A stretch of DNA of 64,000 bases from Sediminibacterium soli (GCF_009939225.1 NZ_JAACJR010000008.1:1479377-1543376); one strand, 5' to 3'. Shown: positions 34,280 to 42,593, counted from the stretch's first letter. Notes: generated by a model not told the origin, from the sequence alone. A program made the numbers and translations.

Positions 34280-35419
34280 TTACCCGATCGCGCGGTTCAG
34301 ATCCTCTATCAGGTCTTCCGCATCTTCCACGCCTACGCTGAGACGGATAAGACTGTCGCTAAGACCGTTTTTGATCCGTTCTTCCCGGGGTATGGACGCA
34401 TGTGTCATGGATGCGGGATGGTTGATCAGCGATTCCACACCGCCAAGGCTCTCGGCAAGGGCAAATACGCGGGTTGACGATAATACGCGTTTTGCATTGT
34501 CAACGCTGTCGTCTTTCAGCGTAAAACTCATCATACCACCGAAGCCGCGCATCTGTTTGCTGGCAACGGCGTAGCCGGGATGATCCTCAAAACCGCACCA
34601 GTATACCCTGCCCACTTTGGGATGGTTACGCAGGAAATGCGCCACCTTCTCACCATTTTCGCAATGCCGTTGCATACGCAGGTGCAGGGTTTTGATACCG
34701 CGCAGCACCAGAAAACAATCCATAGGCCCCGGAACGGCGCCGCAGCTTTTCTGGATAAAATACAGTTGTTCGCGAAGGTCTGCATCATTCATCACCAGGC
34801 AGCCCTGTATCACATCGCTGTGACCGCCGAGGTATTTGGTGGCGGAATGCATTACGATATCCGCGCCGAGGTCAAGTGGATTCTGCAGGTAGGGAGAGGC
34901 AAAGGTATTGTCTACGCAAAGCCATACGCTGTTCTTTTTGGCAATGGCGGCCACCGCGGCAATATCGGTGATATTCATCAGCGGGTTGGTGGGTGTTTCT
35001 ATCCACAGCAGCCTGGTTTGTTTGGAAATGGCTTTCTCCACTTCCGCCAGGTTGCTGGTATTCACATAGGTGAACCGGATGCCGTATTTGGCAAACACTT
35101 TTGTAAACAGGCGATAGGTGCCGCCGTACATATCATTGGCCGCGATCACTTCGTCGCCGGGCGATAACAATTTGATCACCGCATCGGTGGCGGCAACACC
35201 GCTGCCGAACGCGAGTCCGAATTTTCCATTTTCTATCTGCGCATAGGCATCTTCCAGGGCCTTGCGGGTGGGGTTCTGGCTGCGTGCATATTCAAATCCT
35301 TTGTTCACACCCGGTGCTTCCTGCACATAGGTAGAGGTCTGGTAGATGGGTGTCATGATTGCACCGGTGGAAGGATCGGGTTCCGTACCGGCATGAATGT
35401 ATTTGGTGCCAAGTTTCAT
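34280..35419 (-). CDS. Cystathionine gamma-synthase / trans-sulfuration PLP enzyme
   Basis: A 379-residue Cys/Met-metabolism PLP enzyme. The cofactor Lys lies in SATKYLGGHSDV (about 199-210), with FGSGVAATDA (about 71-80) and NPTRKALE (about 47-54) earlier. These enzymes either condense acylhomoserine with cysteine (MetB) or split cystathionine (lyase). GYAVASKQMRGFGGMMSF near 285-302 fits both. The two activities cannot be told apart reliably from motifs, and there is no neighbouring met gene, so I leave the symbol empty. Confidence 0.86.
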   Translation of the reverse strand: MKLGTKYIHAGTEPDPSTGAIMTPIYQTSTYVQEAPGVNKGFEYARSQNPTRKALEDAYAQIENGKFGLAFGSGVAATDAVIKLLSPGDEVIAANDMYGGTYRLFTKVFAKYGIRFTYVNTSNLAEVEKAISKQTRLLWIETPTNPLMNITDIAAVAAIAKKNSVWLCVDNTFASPYLQNPLDLGADIVMHSATKYLGGHSDVIQGCLVMNDADLREQLYFIQKSCGAVPGPMDCFLVLRGIKTLHLRMQRHCENGEKVAHFLRNHPKVGRVYWCGFEDHPGYAVASKQMRGFGGMMSFTLKDDSVDNAKRVLSSTRVFALAESLGGVESLINHPASMTHASIPREERIKNGLSDSLIRLSVGVEDAEDLIEDLNRAIG

Positions 35420-35441
35420 AGTATATGATTAAAGCGTGAGG

Positions 35442-36050
35442 TCAATCAGTTTTTTTCCTGCCGCCTTTTACGGGCGCAGCAGGCTCTTCCGGAGCAATGG
35501 ACAGCGGCATGGATGCTTTGACATCATCCCACAGAAAGACCATATTCGCGCCGCTTTTTGTTTCTTCAAAATAAATGGTGAAGGCATCAGCGGGCTCGGT
35601 CAGTTTTTCCACATCGATATCGGTGCGAAGCTGGTCTTTTTTTACATCGTAGGTAAAACTGCCCCAGCAGAAATTGTCTTTGTTGACGATCATCGTCCAT
35701 TTGTTTTCCGAAGGAATGCAGTATAATGTGTACCGGCCCCTGGCCACGGTCCTGCCTGCAACACGCACATTCTGGAAAAACTCCACTTCGGTGGCTTCGT
35801 TGGCTCCCAGCCGCCAGAGATCGTTATAGCGTATGATGCCGCCGAAAATATTACGGCCGTTCTTCAGCGGTCTTCCGTAAATGACCCTTGCCACCGGTGT
35901 GCCTTTTGCCTTACCGCTCATTTTAAGCAGCGGGTAATTGGCGGGCCAGTAGCTCATATCCATAGGAGATTTATCAAGTTCGGTGGGCTTTTGCTGCGCT
36001 TTCGCGAATACACAGGAGACCAACAATGCCAGGCTAAAGATCGCTTTCAT
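35442..36050 (-). CDS. DUF2911 secreted protein
   Basis: A 202-residue exported protein with a signal peptide (cleavage near AKAQ, residue 19). Family blocks are visible: ARVIYGRPLKNGRNIFGG (about 54-71), WRLGANEATEV (about 78-88), and GRYTLYCIPSENKWT (about 101-115). DUF2911 proteins are periplasmic or outer-membrane associated in Bacteroidota; no activity is known to me. The C terminus is basic and proline-rich. Confidence 0.85.
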   Translation of the reverse strand: MKAIFSLALLVSCVFAKAQQKPTELDKSPMDMSYWPANYPLLKMSGKAKGTPVARVIYGRPLKNGRNIFGGIIRYNDLWRLGANEATEVEFFQNVRVAGRTVARGRYTLYCIPSENKWTMIVNKDNFCWGSFTYDVKKDQLRTDIDVEKLTEPADAFTIYFEETKSGANMVFLWDDVKASMPLSIAPEEPAAPVKGGRKKTD

Positions 36051-36083
36051 GCAAATTCATTTATCGGTTACAAAGATAGAAGC

Positions 36084-36677
36084 CTACAGGATTGCCCGTT
36101 CAGTTAAATGTGTTAAGGCCATGTTTTTAACACCGGGGAAAAAATCCCCATACAATGTCTTCAAAGCGTCGTAATGTTCCTGGAACGCATCAAAAGGCCG
36201 CGCGGCATCGCTCAGGTACTGCGCCCTGCGTACCAGTCCGCGGAAGCTGTTCTCGATACCCTGCCGGTAGCGGTAATTGAACAGCCAATCCTGCTGGTGC
36301 ATATAGGGAAACATGGTGGCAAACCGATGGGGCAGCAGCTGCTTGCTGTCTGAAAGCATGGCATACACTTCCGAAGAAAACAGCTTCCAGCCGGTTTCGG
36401 AAAGTTCCGCGGTATCGAGCGCCAGGAAATGGTCGTAGACAATATCCACAAAAGCGCCGGCATACAAACCCACGGCCGGTTTGAAATACTGTTTTGCCTC
36501 ACGGGTTACGGGATGTTCATCGGTATACGCATCGATCGCGCGGTGCAGCCGTATGCCTTCCTGTACCGGTAAGGGATAATCGAACTGTTTTCTTCCCTTG
36601 ATAAAATCGCTGATCATATTACCCACCAGTACGGATGGCTGGCGGAATGACAACCAGGCATGTGCGAGATAGTTCAT
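36084..36677 (-). CDS. Acyl carrier protein phosphodiesterase (AcpH-like)
   Basis: A 197-residue protein matching the AcpH family, which removes the 4'-phosphopantetheine from holo-ACP. The N-terminal MNYLAHAWLSF and GNMISDFIKG (about 19-28), HRAIDAYTDEHP (about 45-56), and FVDIVYDHFLA (about 76-86) are characteristic, with His/Asp metal ligands. A cytoplasmic HD-like fold is expected. Confidence 0.85.
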   Translation of the reverse strand: MNYLAHAWLSFRQPSVLVGNMISDFIKGRKQFDYPLPVQEGIRLHRAIDAYTDEHPVTREAKQYFKPAVGLYAGAFVDIVYDHFLALDTAELSETGWKLFSSEVYAMLSDSKQLLPHRFATMFPYMHQQDWLFNYRYRQGIENSFRGLVRRAQYLSDAARPFDAFQEHYDALKTLYGDFFPGVKNMALTHLTERAIL

Positions 36678-37034
36678 AGAAGCATTAAAAATAAAAATTC
36701 AACAGTAATGAGTCAAAAACGTCCGGATTTTTAACATCCCGATGCGCTTTTTACCTGCCGGCTATTCCTGTTCCCAAAAAACACATCATTTACAACGCCA
36801 TTTAGGATTTTGTTAAGAAAACCGGTAAAACCCTTGCTGGTATTACCTTATAGCCGAATGCATCGGGTTCGCCCCAGCAACCGCAGCAACCGTTCATACC
36901 ATGCCGGTCCGGAAAACCCGCTGTTCATCACAATTCAAAACAACCGGGGGCAGGTCTCTCTACTTTTGGTTTGTCAATGCAACGATCGTAACAAAACAGA
37001 TAATCCTTATTCAAGAGACCTAAAACAAAAACCA
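36678..37034. other. 357-base gap upstream of the periplasmic PepSY-like protein gene
   Basis: No gene is supported here. A TACTTTTG -7 box lies at 36961-36968, giving a leader of about 60 bases before the ATG at 37035. An open frame covers 36810-37034 but shows no recognisable protein. Otherwise I see no repeats or RNA signals. Confidence 0.5.
36961..36968 (+). promoter_or_regulatory. Candidate -7 box for the PepSY-like protein gene
   Basis: TACTTTTG matches TAnnTTTG and lies 67 bases before the ATG at 37035. A clear -33 TTG is not visible at the usual distance. Confidence 0.4.
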
Positions 37035-37490
37035 ATGAAAACATTCTTTATCGCGGCCCTGGCGGCCCTGACCATCGGCGGCAGCGCTTTTGCGGCCGAC
37101 AAAACTGCGGCGGATGCCAGCAAACTGAACAGCCTGGTGAAAGTGAGCTTTGAAAAACAGTTCCAGGAAGCGGAGAACGTGAGCTGGACGGTTCGTAATT
37201 CGTTTATCAAAGCCTCGTTTACCATGCTGGGACAGCAGGTAGAAGCATTCTTCGGGGAAGAAGGCGAACTGATCGGCACTTCGCGTAAGATCGAGTTTGA
37301 AAAACTGCCCCTGCTTACCGTAACCAAGATCCGCAAAGACTATGCAGGCTACACCGTGAGCGAAGCAATCGAATTCACCAGGGAAGACGATACCAATTAT
37401 TATGTATCCCTTTCCAAAGGCGATAAAAAACAGGTGCTTCAGGTAACACCTTACGGCAGTGTAAGTGTTTACCGGAGCGCAAGGCAATAA
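37035..37490 (+). CDS. Small periplasmic protein, PepSY-like
   Basis: A 151-residue protein starting at ATG 37035, with a signal peptide cleaved after SAFA (residue 19-20). The mature part has SFEKQFQEAENVSWTVRNSF and later an EFTREDDTNYYVSLSKGDKK hairpin pattern, as in Bacteroidota periplasmic PepSY-like or DUF2874-type proteins. These are small alpha/beta proteins without assigned activity. A terminator hairpin at 37515-37541 ends the transcript inside the 3' end of the convergent deacetylase gene. Confidence 0.72.
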   Translation: MKTFFIAALAALTIGGSAFAADKTAADASKLNSLVKVSFEKQFQEAENVSWTVRNSFIKASFTMLGQQVEAFFGEEGELIGTSRKIEFEKLPLLTVTKIRKDYAGYTVSEAIEFTREDDTNYYVSLSKGDKKQVLQVTPYGSVSVYRSARQ

Positions 37491-37505
37491 AAATGGTTGA
37501 GGTTG

Positions 37506-38303
37506 TTAAGCATCGGCCTCTGCGAAAGCAGGGGCCTTTTTGTCTGCGAACCTGCCCATCGAAATAAACTCTCCCTCCGATTTCAGTTCGTATACCAGCC
37601 TGGTGAGTTTATTGAACAGCTGTACGCCATCGGGCTTGCGGGTATAGGCCGGTAATGCGTAGCCGTCTATCGAGGTAAATTCCCAGGGGTGAAAATACAG
37701 GCATACATACCCGTCTTTTGCCAGGGTCTGCTTTACCAGTTTTTTGAAGATATCGTAGGGAAAATTCTTAAAGCTCAGCCAGAACAGGGGAATGCGGAAC
37801 TGCGGCGATACAGATGCCGGTATACGCAGCATGCCTTCTTCCCTATACCAGGTTCGCGGCAGGTGCCGGTTATCGTACCGGCCGGGAAGCCAGGTTGGAT
37901 TGATGGAGGAATCGTAGAGATAGCCGGCTTTCTTCACTTCTTCCATCGATACTTCGCGCATGCGCGGCATACGCAGACCGGTTACTTTTTTGCCCGTGAT
38001 TTCTTCCAGCTTTGTTCTGGAAGAATGCAGGTGCGCATCCACAAAATGAGAATGAAAAAAGGTATGGGAAGCAATCTCGTGTTTGCCTGACAATGCCCTG
38101 ACCGGTTCGGGATACTGCATGGCAAAGCTGGCGGTGGTGAACAGGGTTGCCTCCACCGAGCTGTCTTCCAGCAGGGGCATAATGGCATCCAGTCCGGCCT
38201 TGCCAACCCGCATCTGCTCGTCAACCGTAACGGGGTATTCGTATTCGAGCGGCATATCGAACTCTTCCACATCAAAGCTTAGCAGTACATAGCGCTCTCT
38301 CAT
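37506..38303 (-). CDS. Polysaccharide deacetylase family protein
   Basis: A 265-residue NodB-like carbohydrate esterase. Motif 1 SFDVEEFD (about 9-16) holds the catalytic Asp pair, motif 2 ASHTFFHSHF (about 77-86) the zinc His residues, motif 3 RMPRMRE (about 110-116), and LYFHPWEF (about 207-214) the late His motif. It overlaps the GT2 gene downstream (ATGA at 38300-38303), so the pair probably works on a shared surface glycan or lipid-linked sugar. Confidence 0.86.
   Translation of the reverse strand: MRERYVLLSFDVEEFDMPLEYEYPVTVDEQMRVGKAGLDAIMPLLEDSSVEATLFTTASFAMQYPEPVRALSGKHEIASHTFFHSHFVDAHLHSSRTKLEEITGKKVTGLRMPRMREVSMEEVKKAGYLYDSSINPTWLPGRYDNRHLPRTWYREEGMLRIPASVSPQFRIPLFWLSFKNFPYDIFKKLVKQTLAKDGYVCLYFHPWEFTSIDGYALPAYTRKPDGVQLFNKLTRLVYELKSEGEFISMGRFADKKAPAFAEADA
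37515..37541 (+). terminator. Intrinsic terminator of the PepSY-like gene, inside the convergent CDS
   Basis: GGCCTCTGC at 37515-37523 pairs with GCAGGGGCC at 37528-37536 around a GAAA tetraloop, followed by five T. It overlaps the last codons of the minus-strand deacetylase gene (stop at 37506), so the codons there are shaped by two functions. Confidence 0.75.
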
Positions 38304-39226
38304 ACCAGGTTGGATTCTTTTACGATATAATGCGGTCTTTGTTTGCTCTGCATGAAAAGTTTACCCAGGTACATACCGATAATACCCAGTATCATCAGCT
38401 GCAGCCCGCCGAAGAACGCGATCGTTGCAATAACAGATGACCAGCCATTGATGACGCGTCCGAAATAAATGCTGTAAATAATATAGGGTATGTACAGCAA
38501 CGAAAGCAGTGCGAACAGGAATCCGAGGTACACCGCTATATACAGGGGTCTTGTGCTGAAGGATGTGATACCCTGCAGGGCAAAACGCATCATTTTTTTA
38601 ACGGTGTATTTGGAGCTTCCATGCGTGCGCAAACCCGGGTCGTATTCGATGCCCACCTGTTTGAATCCCATCCATTTTACCAGTCCGCGCATAAACAGAT
38701 CCGTTTCCTTGAAGGCGCGGAAAACCTCCACCACTTTCCGGTCCATCAGGCGGAAATCGGCGGTGCCGGGTTCAAGTTCTATATCGGAGAGGTTATTGAT
38801 AAGGTTGTAGAACATCGCGGATGTTTTGCGTTTCATCAGCGGCATTTCCTGGTGGTCTTTCCGGATCGTGTACACCACATCGTAGCCTTTTTCCCATAGG
38901 CCGATCATTTCGGGTATCAGGGAAGGCGGGTGCTGCATATCGCCGTCCATCATGATCACACAGTCTCCCTCCGCCATATCGAGGCCGGCTTTCAACGCAT
39001 TCTGGTGTCCGAAATTCCTGGCGAGGGAAATAAAAAATACATTGGCATGTGCCGATGCGTACTGCCGGATGGCCGCCAGTGTATTGTCGGTGCTGCCATC
39101 GTCCACAAAACACAGCGTGTACGTGTAGTCGATTCCGCTAAAAACTTCTTTTACCGCATCGGCAAGAATGGCGATATTCGCTTCTTCGTTGCTGACCGGT
39201 ACAACCAGTGCAATTCTTTTTTTCAT
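38300..39226 (-). CDS. Glycosyltransferase family 2 with two transmembrane helices
   Basis: A 308-residue GT2 of the dolichol-phosphate-mannose-synthase/ArnC type. VVPVSNEEANI (about 8-18), the DDGS (about 41-44), the DXD-like MMDGDMQ (about 92-98) and the later GTADFRLMDR (about 154-163) with EVFRAFKETDLFMRGL are visible. Two hydrophobic helices (about 231-256 and 269-292) anchor it. It probably transfers a sugar to undecaprenyl phosphate. It is coupled to the deacetylase, as in pathways that build modified lipid-linked sugars. Confidence 0.88.
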   Translation of the reverse strand: MKKRIALVVPVSNEEANIAILADAVKEVFSGIDYTYTLCFVDDGSTDNTLAAIRQYASAHANVFFISLARNFGHQNALKAGLDMAEGDCVIMMDGDMQHPPSLIPEMIGLWEKGYDVVYTIRKDHQEMPLMKRKTSAMFYNLINNLSDIELEPGTADFRLMDRKVVEVFRAFKETDLFMRGLVKWMGFKQVGIEYDPGLRTHGSSKYTVKKMMRFALQGITSFSTRPLYIAVYLGFLFALLSLLYIPYIIYSIYFGRVINGWSSVIATIAFFGGLQLMILGIIGMYLGKLFMQSKQRPHYIVKESNLV

Positions 39227-39347
39227 TCGTTTAAGGGGAACATTACAAATGACAAAGTACCGATTTTTTAAGGATTGCGCCGGGGTGTATTTACGGATAC
39301 CCGTCTGCGGCTGACCAACCCGTTATCGGCTGACCTCCCCATTCGCA

Positions 39348-39370
39348 AATCGATAATCCACCGATCCGCC
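39348..39370. repeat. Possible diverged single arm of the GGATT-type repeat
   Basis: The words AATCGATAATCCACCGATCC at 39348-39367 resemble the arm sequence at 24722-24748. No partner arm is visible. It sits in the divergent region before the deoxyhypusine-synthase-like gene. The similarity is partial. Confidence 0.3.
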
Positions 39371-39379
39371 ATTTTCAGT

Positions 39380-39387
39380 TAGTTTTG
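39380..39387 (+). promoter_or_regulatory. Candidate -7 box for the deoxyhypusine-synthase-like gene
   Basis: TAGTTTTG matches TAnnTTTG, 18 bases before the ATG at 39406. No clear -33 TTG is seen. Confidence 0.4.
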
Positions 39388-39405
39388 CGGCCTAAATAAA
39401 GTCGT

Positions 39406-40380
39406 ATGCAGAAAGGACCTGTTTCCCAATTTATACAGCACCATTACCGCCATTTCAATGCCGCAGCCCTGGTAGATGCTGCCAAAGGCTATGAAACACA
39501 TTTAGCCGAAGGCGGAAAAATGCTGGTGAGCCTTGCCGGCGCCATGAGTACCGCGGAACTGGGTATCAGTCTTGCAGAAATGATCCGCCAGGATAAAGTG
39601 GCCATCATCAGCTGTACCGGCGCCAACCTCGAAGAAGACATCATGAACCTGGTGGCGCACAGTCATTACAAACGCGTTCCCAACTACCGTGATCTGAGCC
39701 CGCAGGAAGAATGGGACCTGCTCGAAAACCATTACAACCGTGTAACCGATACCTGTATTCCTGAAGAAGAAGCCTTTCGCAGGCTGCAGAAACATATCCA
39801 TAAGGTCTGGGCCGATGCCGATCAGAAAGGCGAAAGGTATTTTCCGCATGAATATATGTACCAGATGCTGCTGAGCGGTGTGCTGGAACAGTATTACGAG
39901 ATCGATCCGAAGAACAGCTGGATGCTGGCCGCTGCGCAGAAGAATATCCCGATCGTGGTACCGGGATGGGAGGACAGCACCATGGGAAATATTTTTGCTT
40001 CGTACGTGATCAAGAACGAACTGAAAGCAGTTACCATGAAAAGCGGTATCGAATACATGGTATGGCTGGCCGACTGGTACCGCAACAACAGCAGCGGCAA
40101 GGGCGTTGGTTTCTTCCAGATAGGCGGCGGCATTGCGGGCGATTTCCCGATCTGCGTGGTGCCGATGATGTACCAGGACCTGGAGTGGCACGATGTGCCT
40201 TTCTGGAGCTATTTCTGCCAGATCAGCGATTCAACCACCTCGTACGGTTCTTATTCCGGTGCGGTTCCCAATGAAAAGATCACCTGGGGCAAACTCGATA
40301 TTCATACACCCAAATTCATCGTGGAAAGCGATGCCACCATCGTTGTGCCGCTGATCTTCGCGTACCTGCTGGGATGGTAG
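39406..40380 (+). CDS. Deoxyhypusine-synthase-like protein
   Basis: A 324-residue member of the deoxyhypusine synthase superfamily. The NAD-binding SLAGAMSTAELG (about 42-53) and CTGANLEEDIM (about 66-76), FFQIGGGIAGDF (about 234-245) and the WGK motif (about 300) that carries the imine-forming Lys of the eukaryotic enzyme are present. Bacteria lack eIF5A, so it must use another acceptor. Characterised bacterial relatives make polyamines such as homospermidine from putrescine or spermidine, so a polyamine role is the best inference. Monocistronic. Confidence 0.86.
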   Translation: MQKGPVSQFIQHHYRHFNAAALVDAAKGYETHLAEGGKMLVSLAGAMSTAELGISLAEMIRQDKVAIISCTGANLEEDIMNLVAHSHYKRVPNYRDLSPQEEWDLLENHYNRVTDTCIPEEEAFRRLQKHIHKVWADADQKGERYFPHEYMYQMLLSGVLEQYYEIDPKNSWMLAAAQKNIPIVVPGWEDSTMGNIFASYVIKNELKAVTMKSGIEYMVWLADWYRNNSSGKGVGFFQIGGGIAGDFPICVVPMMYQDLEWHDVPFWSYFCQISDSTTSYGSYSGAVPNEKITWGKLDIHTPKFIVESDATIVVPLIFAYLLGW

Positions 40381-40409
40381 CAGCCAGGTTGCTGCGGTAG
40401 TATATTTTG

Positions 40410-40460
40410 CCACAGATTGCACAGATTTACACAGAAACACCCATCTGTGTAAATCTGTGG
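40410..40460. repeat. CACAGATT repeat forming a long hairpin
   Basis: CACAGATTTACACAGA at 40420-40435 pairs perfectly with TCTGTGTAAATCTGTG at 40444-40459, a 16-bp stem with an 8-base loop; a further CACAGATTGC unit precedes it. The element fills the gap between the convergent deoxyhypusine-synthase-like and MoeB-like genes and could also act as a terminator. The same words are seen at 27573-27603. Confidence 0.75.
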
Positions 40461-40489
40461 TAATTTTTCCCAGCCCCGTAACCACCCAT

Positions 40490-41587
40490 TTATTCATTAC
40501 CTTCTGTCAATGCCAGCACCCCGCCATACAGGCTGTACACCCTGTGACCCGGATAAACTGCCCGGTATTTTTCTGCCGCGGCCAGGCTTCGTTTACCACT
40601 CTGGCAAATAAACACCGCCGGCTCCTTTGTTGCAGGCGGAAAACGGTCTGCAAACAGTGACACAGGTATGCGCTCATGCGCCAGACCGGATAAGAGAGGC
40701 AGTTCATCCGGCTCGCGGATATCGTATACCATAACCGGCTCAAGCAGACACAATGAACGGAACTGGTGTGGCAGGATCTCGAGAGGCGACAGCGGCGCGG
40801 GGATGCAGAAAAAGCCGTATTCCCTGCTTTCAAAATCTTCCCTGCTTACAGGAGCAGTTGTGCCGGCTTGCGGCCATGGTTCGATCTGCGTTTCCCAGAA
40901 TATGTTTTTCATTGCCGAATAGGTCAGCAGCCTGCCCGCCAGCGGCTGTCCCTTTCCCGTTATCCATTTGATGCATTCACCGGCCATCATATGACCGATG
41001 ATACCCGTAACAAATCCCATTACCCCCGCTTCGCTGCAGCCAGCCACCTCGCCCGGCTTTGGCGGAACAGGAAACAGATCGCGGTAACCGATGTCTCCGG
41101 TGAAGACCGCCACCTGTCCTTCCAAACGGGAGACCGCACCAAACACCAATGGTTTACCCAGCAGGCGGCAGGCATCCGACAGCATATACCTGCTTTCAAA
41201 ATTATCCGTGGCATCTATGATGATATCGTATTGCGACAGGATACCGATCGCATTTCGGTTGGTAAGGGTGGTATCGTAGGTGTGCAGGGTTATATCGGGG
41301 TTCAGGGCATGCAATGCATTTTTGGCACAGGCCACTTTCGGCATACCGATGCCGGACATGGTATAGAGGAACTGCCGATGCAGGTTGCTCAGCTCCACCA
41401 ACCCGTTGTCAACCATACCGATCGTACCCAGGCCTGCGCCGGCCAGGCTCACCAGAACGGGGCAACCCAATCCGCCGGCACCCACTACCAGTGCACTTGC
41501 CTTCAGGAGGCGATGCTGTGCTTCTGCACCGAACCCGGGCAGGATCATCTGCCGGTGATAGCGTGTATAAGGTATGTCATCCTTCAT
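40490..41587 (-). CDS. moeB: MoeB/ThiF-type adenylyltransferase with rhodanese domain
   Basis: A 365-residue E1-like enzyme that adenylates the MoaD C terminus, followed by a rhodanese domain that may supply the sulfur. The ATP-binding GAGGLGCPVL (about 37-46), the SNLHRQFL (67-74) and DATDNFESRY (125-134) motifs are present. The active Cys equivalent lies in GCSEAGVMG (183-191). The CYRC zinc pair usual in MoeB reads GYRD (167-170) here, and the second zinc pair is also not visible. The rhodanese loop FICQSGKRS has its Cys at about 330. It is the last gene of the moaA-moeB operon, 10 bases after moaD. Confidence 0.88.
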   Translation of the reverse strand: MKDDIPYTRYHRQMILPGFGAEAQHRLLKASALVVGAGGLGCPVLVSLAGAGLGTIGMVDNGLVELSNLHRQFLYTMSGIGMPKVACAKNALHALNPDITLHTYDTTLTNRNAIGILSQYDIIIDATDNFESRYMLSDACRLLGKPLVFGAVSRLEGQVAVFTGDIGYRDLFPVPPKPGEVAGCSEAGVMGFVTGIIGHMMAGECIKWITGKGQPLAGRLLTYSAMKNIFWETQIEPWPQAGTTAPVSREDFESREYGFFCIPAPLSPLEILPHQFRSLCLLEPVMVYDIREPDELPLLSGLAHERIPVSLFADRFPPATKEPAVFICQSGKRSLAAAEKYRAVYPGHRVYSLYGGVLALTEGNE

Positions 41588-41597
41588 GGCGTAGGTA

Positions 41598-41834
41598 TTA
41601 TCCTCCTGAAAACGGCGGCAGCAGCGCTATCTCCGCATCTGGCTGAATAGATTGTTTGCCGCGAACGATTTTTTTATCGACCGCCAGCAAAAAAGTGGCC
41701 GATCGCAAACCCGGGTATTCCGCAAACAATGCGTTTATCAGTTGCTCCGTGTCGTCCACGGCCGGTAGCAGGATGCGATCGCTTTGGGCGATATCACAGA
41801 GTTGTCCAAACAGTTGAATGGCGATGCGGTTCAT
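41598..41834 (-). CDS. moaD: Molybdopterin synthase sulfur-carrier subunit
   Basis: A 78-residue ubiquitin-fold MoaD (ATG 41834) ending in LLPPFSGG, the Gly-Gly tail that is adenylated by MoeB and thiocarboxylated. It is embedded in a longer open frame whose upstream part is spurious. It overlaps the TauE gene by four bases and precedes moeB. The MoaE partner is three genes upstream in the same operon. Confidence 0.9.
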   Translation of the reverse strand: MNRIAIQLFGQLCDIAQSDRILLPAVDDTEQLINALFAEYPGLRSATFLLAVDKKIVRGKQSIQPDAEIALLPPFSGG

Positions 41835-42571
41835 AATAAATCGGGTAAAAGAAGTTTGAATGATGCCACCATAAGCACAACAGCCAGCAGGTACCTGATG
41901 GTTCGCTGGCCAAAACGTATGGCACCGAAATACGATCCAAGGAATCCGCCCATGAATGCAAAGCCCACATAGGAAACCATCTGCGAACTGAATACGATCC
42001 CTTTTGTCAGCTGTCCCATCAGTCCCGACAATGAATTCACAAAAATAAAAATGGCACTGATAGCGGCCGCCTGCTTCTGGTTTGTCCAGCGCAGCTGCAG
42101 CAGTACGGGCGAAAGAATGATACCGCCGCCGATGCCGAGCATACCCGACAGCAAACCGATGGCCGCGCCGATCAACAGCAGCCACCCGATGGGAGGATCG
42201 GTGGTTTTTGCAGGTTTGCCGTCACCGAAAAAGAAAAAACGCACCACGGCCAGCAGCAGGAACAGTCCCAGTATTTTTTTATAGATGCCCGGATCGATCG
42301 TGATGCTGCCACCGATAAATGCCATGGGTACAGATGCCAGCGCCAGCGGCAGGAACAACCGGATTCTGAAATACTGTTCCCTGTAATAAAAAGTGAAAGA
42401 GGTAAGCGATACAAACAGGTTCAGCAGCAGCGCGGTTGGCCGCATCACCGCAACGGATACGCCGTAGAGGGCCATAACGGCGAGGTAGCCACTTGCGCCG
42501 CCATGTCCCACCGATGCATACAGGAATGCCATGGCGAGCAACAGGAAGCAGATAAAATACGGTTCGGTCAT
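41831..42571 (-). CDS. TauE/SafE-family permease inside the molybdenum-cofactor operon
   Basis: A 246-residue integral membrane protein with about eight hydrophobic helices. The TauE/SafE pattern GHGGASGYLAVMALYGVS (about 22-39) and its repeat GMLGIGGGIILSPVLLQL (about 142-159) are clear. Start at ATG 42571; the longer frame upstream overlaps moaCB. The stop overlaps the moaD start (ATGA), so it is translated with cofactor genes. Family members move sulfite, sulfonates or other anions. A role in anion or sulfur supply for the cofactor is plausible but unproven. Confidence 0.85.
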   Translation of the reverse strand: MTEPYFICFLLLAMAFLYASVGHGGASGYLAVMALYGVSVAVMRPTALLLNLFVSLTSFTFYYREQYFRIRLFLPLALASVPMAFIGGSITIDPGIYKKILGLFLLLAVVRFFFFGDGKPAKTTDPPIGWLLLIGAAIGLLSGMLGIGGGIILSPVLLQLRWTNQKQAAAISAIFIFVNSLSGLMGQLTKGIVFSSQMVSYVGFAFMGGFLGSYFGAIRFGQRTIRYLLAVVLMVASFKLLLPDLL

Positions 42572-42593
42572 ATGCGTGGTCAAATAATGTTTT

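Noticed and set aside
36810..37034. N-terminal extension of the periplasmic PepSY-like protein
   Set aside because: The ATG at 37035 begins a clean signal peptide, and the upstream residues would block export; a -7 box lies inside the extension.
41598..42185. A 195-codon minus-strand frame
   Set aside because: Only its last 78 codons (from ATG 41834) are real, as moaD; the upstream part lies in another frame of the TauE gene.
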